A stretch of DNA of 7,680 bases. Origin: Chloroflexota bacterium (GTDB lineage: Bacteria; Chloroflexota; Anaerolineae; Anaerolineales; Villigracilaceae). The DNA lies in the NCBI GenBank assembly GCA_023484185.1, contig JAMDBC010000099.1, positions 4,222-11,901 on the forward strand. The letters are read 5' to 3'. Both the position numbers and the translations under genes were made by a program. Of this stretch, positions 5,765 through 7,680 are shown in pieces. The notes below the pieces were generated by a model. That model was not told the DNA's origin. It did no database searches and saw nothing but the letters and a program-made list of their open reading frames with translations. The number at the start of each line of letters is the position of its first letter. The first letter of the stretch is position 1.

Positions 5765-6459
5765 GCGATAATCGTGTAGATCACAGGGGTCAAATCCATA
5801 GGAGGCCGGGTGGTTACCCCTCCCGGCCTTTCAACCCACCTCCCCCGCCTACTCCCGACGGGCGAAATGGGTGGGAGAAAAATCTCGGCTGGATAGTAGC
5901 CGGTGTTATTGCTTTTGTGTTACTAATAGTATTCCTTAGCAACAGTCACTCTACGACGCCACCGAGTTCCAATTCGGCAGTGACAGATGGACAAGCTTCT
6001 GGGGCGGCTTCAGAGAACAATCAAGGATCACCAAATGGTCAAGGTTCGGGCGCGGCTTCAGCTAGCAATCAGGGGTCACCGAATTACCAGAACGTAGGCG
6101 CAAACACCACGAGTGATTCTAATCTTTCCGGCGGATCGTCAGATCCCGAACAATTTGTGCGTTCCTACTTTAATTCGATAACCCATGACAGAAACTATCA
6201 ATATTCGTGGTCCCTACTTACAAGTGGTTTTCAAGACAAGAATTCACCTGGTGGCTATGATGCCTATGTCAGTTTCTGGGACAATATTGATAGCGTAGAT
6301 ATAGATAGCATCAATTTCTACGAACAAACAAGCACCGATGCCAAATGCGCGGTCAAGCTCACATTTAATGCGAAACAAGACGGCAGTCAGACTGTAGATG
6401 TTAAGTACCATCTCATCTATGATGCGGACCGTCAGACTTGGCTATTTGAAAGCCCATAA
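5761..6459 (+). CDS. single-pass membrane protein with extracellular NTF2-like domain
   Basis: Unrecognised 232-residue protein. Residues 1-20 are a basic peptide (MSDNRVDHRGQIHRRPGG) repeated in the truncated ORF at 6479. Residues 21-32 are Pro-rich. A hydrophobic helix at about 42-60 (LGWIVAGVIAFVLLIVFLS) follows positively charged residues, so the N-terminus should be cytoplasmic. Residues 61-127 are a Ser/Gly/Asn/Gln linker containing two 16-residue repeats (77-92 and 93-108). Residues about 129-230 (DPEQFVRSYFNSI... to QTWLFESP) resemble the NTF2-like domains found outside the membrane in many Gram-positive and Chloroflexota kinases and anchored proteins. The GTG start is supported by AAGGAGG. 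Position at the operon's end, with a 4-bp overlap, suggests co-expression with the E1/E2/JAB genes; its role is unknown. Confidence 0.82.
   Translation: MSDNRVDHRGQIHRRPGGYPSRPFNPPPPPTPDGRNGWEKNLGWIVAGVIAFVLLIVFLSNSHSTTPPSSNSAVTDGQASGAASENNQGSPNGQGSGAASASNQGSPNYQNVGANTTSDSNLSGGSSDPEQFVRSYFNSITHDRNYQYSWSLLTSGFQDKNSPGGYDAYVSFWDNIDSVDIDSINFYEQTSTDAKCAVKLTFNAKQDGSQTVDVKYHLIYDADRQTWLFESP
5803..5829 (+). other. GC-rich hairpin inside the start of the membrane-protein gene
   Basis: AGGCCGGG (5803-5810) pairs perfectly with CCCGGCCT (5822-5829) across an 11-nt loop and is followed by two further T residues. It resembles a terminator stem, but the T-tract is too short for confidence and it lies within codons 15-23. 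The second copy of this N-terminal sequence at 6479 lacks it. Attenuation or an effect on translation is possible but unproven. Confidence 0.35.
5989..6084 (+). repeat. two tandem 48-bp repeats encoding a Gly/Ser/Gln linker
   Basis: Units at 5989-6036 and 6037-6084 encode the 16-residue pattern GQ(A/G)SGAASxxNQGSPN. The units are in frame and differ mostly at third positions, so the duplication is not brand new. It lengthens the flexible stalk between the membrane helix and the NTF2-like domain. Confidence 0.85.
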
Positions 6460-6478
6460 GGCAATTATAACTCTAAGA

Positions 6479-6571
6479 ATGAGTGATAATCGTGTTGATC
6501 GGCGCGGTCAGATACACAGGAGAAGAGGCGGAGTTCCTCACGTCTGGTGTTTGTGTTCGTGCCTGCTCTAA
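6479..6571 (+). pseudogene. truncated paralog of the membrane protein's N-terminus
   Basis: An ATG at 6479 opens MSDNRVDRRGQIHRRRGGVP, matching 17 of the first 20 residues of the gene at 5761. After codon 20 similarity stops and the frame runs through an unrelated Val/Cys-rich tail to a TAA at 6569-6571, which overlaps the end of the convergent recombinase gene. There is no good ribosome site. The simplest reading is a second gene of the same family, once following the first by 19 bp, cut off near 6537 by arrival of the recombinase-bearing segment. About ten of the matching codons differ synonymously, so this is an old paralog and not a fresh copy. Confidence 0.7.
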
Positions 6572-7575
6572 AAATTCCTGTCCACCGGAGAAGATCGTTT
6601 GGCTACCTGCTCGAGGTCCTCGCCAACTTGTTTGAGATATCGGTTCAGGACCTGAAGAGAAGCGTGCCCCATCAGTTTGGAGAGGGTCAGGATGTCTACT
6701 CCTGCGCGCCAGCGTTCGATGGCAAATGCCCGCCGGAAGTCATGGGGCGATGGGGCAGGCGCGCCGGCTTGGGCTGCGCGCCGTCGCATCATCATGCGTA
6801 CGCCAGTTTCGGTCAGCCTTTCCCCGGACCTGCCCACCCAAAGGGCAGGGTTGTGATCTCTTCGTTCCTTCACATACCTTCGAAGAAACTGGCGCGATTT
6901 GTCGCCAAGGTATGCATTGCGTGGCTTTCTGCCCTTTCCGGAGCGGATCAGGATCATTCCGGTTACGGGATCGACATCTTCCAGGTTCAGGGCTAGGAAC
7001 TCCGCCAGTCTCATACCGGTATCCAAGAGGACCAACAGCGATGCCTTATCGCGTGCGTCTGTGAGTTTTCCCCGTTTGCAAGTTTCCATCATAGCCTTGA
7101 TGGTTTCAATCCTGACGGGTTCCAATGGTTCCAGTGGAACGATCGGCGCCTTGACTTTGTTAATTGGGTTGCGCCAATCAGCAGGCTCCGTTTCCCGCTC
7201 ATACCATTTCAAGAAAGTCTTGATCGAACGGTAGTAGCAATGAATGCCGGCCGGGCGATGTCCTTCCTCTTCGAGGAAGATCAGGAAGTGGCGGATATGA
7301 TCGGCACTGATCTGGCCGATATTCGTAATGGCAAGATCCAAGCAGAACCGGACGAAGGCGTTGAGCTTCTTGCCATAGAATTCGATGGTGCCACCAGCCA
7401 GGTTACGAGAACGGCAGGCGTGAAGGTAGATTCCAATCCATTTTCGCAGGTCGTCCGCTTGGTAAATATCAGGGGTAAGGATTTGATCTTGAGCGAGGCT
7501 CGTTTCCATTCTGGCAGTCACCAATTGCTGGCTGTATCGAGGAATCGCTGAACCTTTTTTTCGGGTCATCAGCAT
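6568..7575 (-). CDS. tyrosine recombinase/integrase
   Basis: Site-specific recombinase of the lambda-integrase (XerC/D-like) family, 335 residues and apparently complete. The N-terminal SAM-like core-binding domain spans about residues 40-130 (DLRKWIGIYLHACRSRNLAG...). The catalytic domain has all expected residues: Arg189 in DTGMRLAEF, Lys214 in RSGKGRK, His278-x-x-Arg281 in SPHDFRR, His304 in LMGHAS and the nucleophile Tyr313 in NRYLK. The start at 7575 (or the ATG two codons on, 7569) has no clear ribosome site. It converges on the operon. Its 3' end abuts the truncated paralog at 6479-6571, which suggests it travels with an integrated segment extending past the right edge of the window. 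Confidence 0.94.
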   Translation of the reverse strand: MLMTRKKGSAIPRYSQQLVTARMETSLAQDQILTPDIYQADDLRKWIGIYLHACRSRNLAGGTIEFYGKKLNAFVRFCLDLAITNIGQISADHIRHFLIFLEEEGHRPAGIHCYYRSIKTFLKWYERETEPADWRNPINKVKAPIVPLEPLEPVRIETIKAMMETCKRGKLTDARDKASLLVLLDTGMRLAEFLALNLEDVDPVTGMILIRSGKGRKPRNAYLGDKSRQFLRRYVKERRDHNPALWVGRSGERLTETGVRMMMRRRAAQAGAPAPSPHDFRRAFAIERWRAGVDILTLSKLMGHASLQVLNRYLKQVGEDLEQVAKRSSPVDRNF

Positions 7576-7601
7576 CAGCGTTCAGAATATTAACAGAAAC
7601 C

Positions 7602-7637
7602 AATCACGGGCTTCTGCGCGGCGAGATGCTCGTGATT
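7602..7637. repeat. imperfect inverted repeat upstream of the recombinase gene
   Basis: AATCACGGGC (7602-7611) and GCTCGTGATT (7628-7637) are inverted with 9 of 10 positions matching and a 16-bp centre. An element of this size, 27 bp upstream of a tyrosine recombinase start, could be a recombinase-binding core site, an operator for autoregulation, or an mRNA hairpin. Nothing else is seen between 7576 and the window end. Confidence 0.4.
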
Positions 7638-7680
7638 ATGCACCCTACAGCACATCTGATTGCCGAATGTATTTGTTCAG

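Noticed and set aside
6547..7551. Several rightward ORFs opposite the recombinase
   Set aside because: They are mirror frames of a gene with a full set of catalytic motifs.
7581..7680. Open rightward frame reaching the window end
   Set aside because: It is too short, has no ribosome site, and shows no recognisable sequence pattern.

Overview
Bacterial accessory DNA, built from an IS21-family insertion sequence, a ubiquitin-like conjugation operon and a tyrosine recombinase. Phylum is not decidable from these bases. The moderate GC content and the Pro-rich/TM/NTF2-like protein would fit Chloroflexota, but that is a guess.

Positions 126-2665 are a complete IS21-family element. It has the transposase gene istA, the AAA+ helper gene istB, four 23-bp-spaced terminal repeats on the left, two on the right, and an exact 5-bp target duplication (CTTGA at 121-125 and 2666-2670). 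It landed at the stop codon of an unidentified reading frame that enters from the left edge.

Positions 2700-6459 read as one rightward operon. A good sigma70-type promoter (TTGACA, 17 bp, TAACAT) lies just right of the IS and is not part of it. The genes follow with gaps of 19, 26 and 19 bp and then a 4-bp overlap: an E2-like conjugating enzyme (candidate catalytic Cys179), a JAB/JAMM isopeptidase (Glu30, His92, His94, Ser102, Asp105), a ThiF/E1-like adenylating enzyme (GCGSVG nucleotide loop, two Cys-x-x-Cys pairs), a 37-residue ORF, and a single-pass membrane protein with an extracellular NTF2-like domain. E1, E2 and JAB are the core of bacterial ubiquitin-like systems (Bil-type antiphage systems, and the E1/E2 and JAB accessories of type II CBASS). 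No free ubiquitin-like modifier is visible, and the membrane protein is not a standard member, so this may be an unusual variant.

The JAB gene is broken. A 22-bp insertion at 3898-3919, copied from 329 bp downstream in the same gene, shifts the frame after the catalytic domain. Removing it restores one continuous 324-codon frame. The severed half carries a linker and a conserved-looking C-terminal domain.

After the operon, at 6479, a second copy of the membrane protein's N-terminal peptide (MSDNRVDxRGQIHRR) begins and is cut off after about 20 codons. The codons differ mostly at synonymous positions. A complete tyrosine recombinase lies on the opposite strand (7575-6568) and probably marks the mobile segment that truncated this paralog. 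An imperfect inverted repeat lies just upstream of the recombinase gene.
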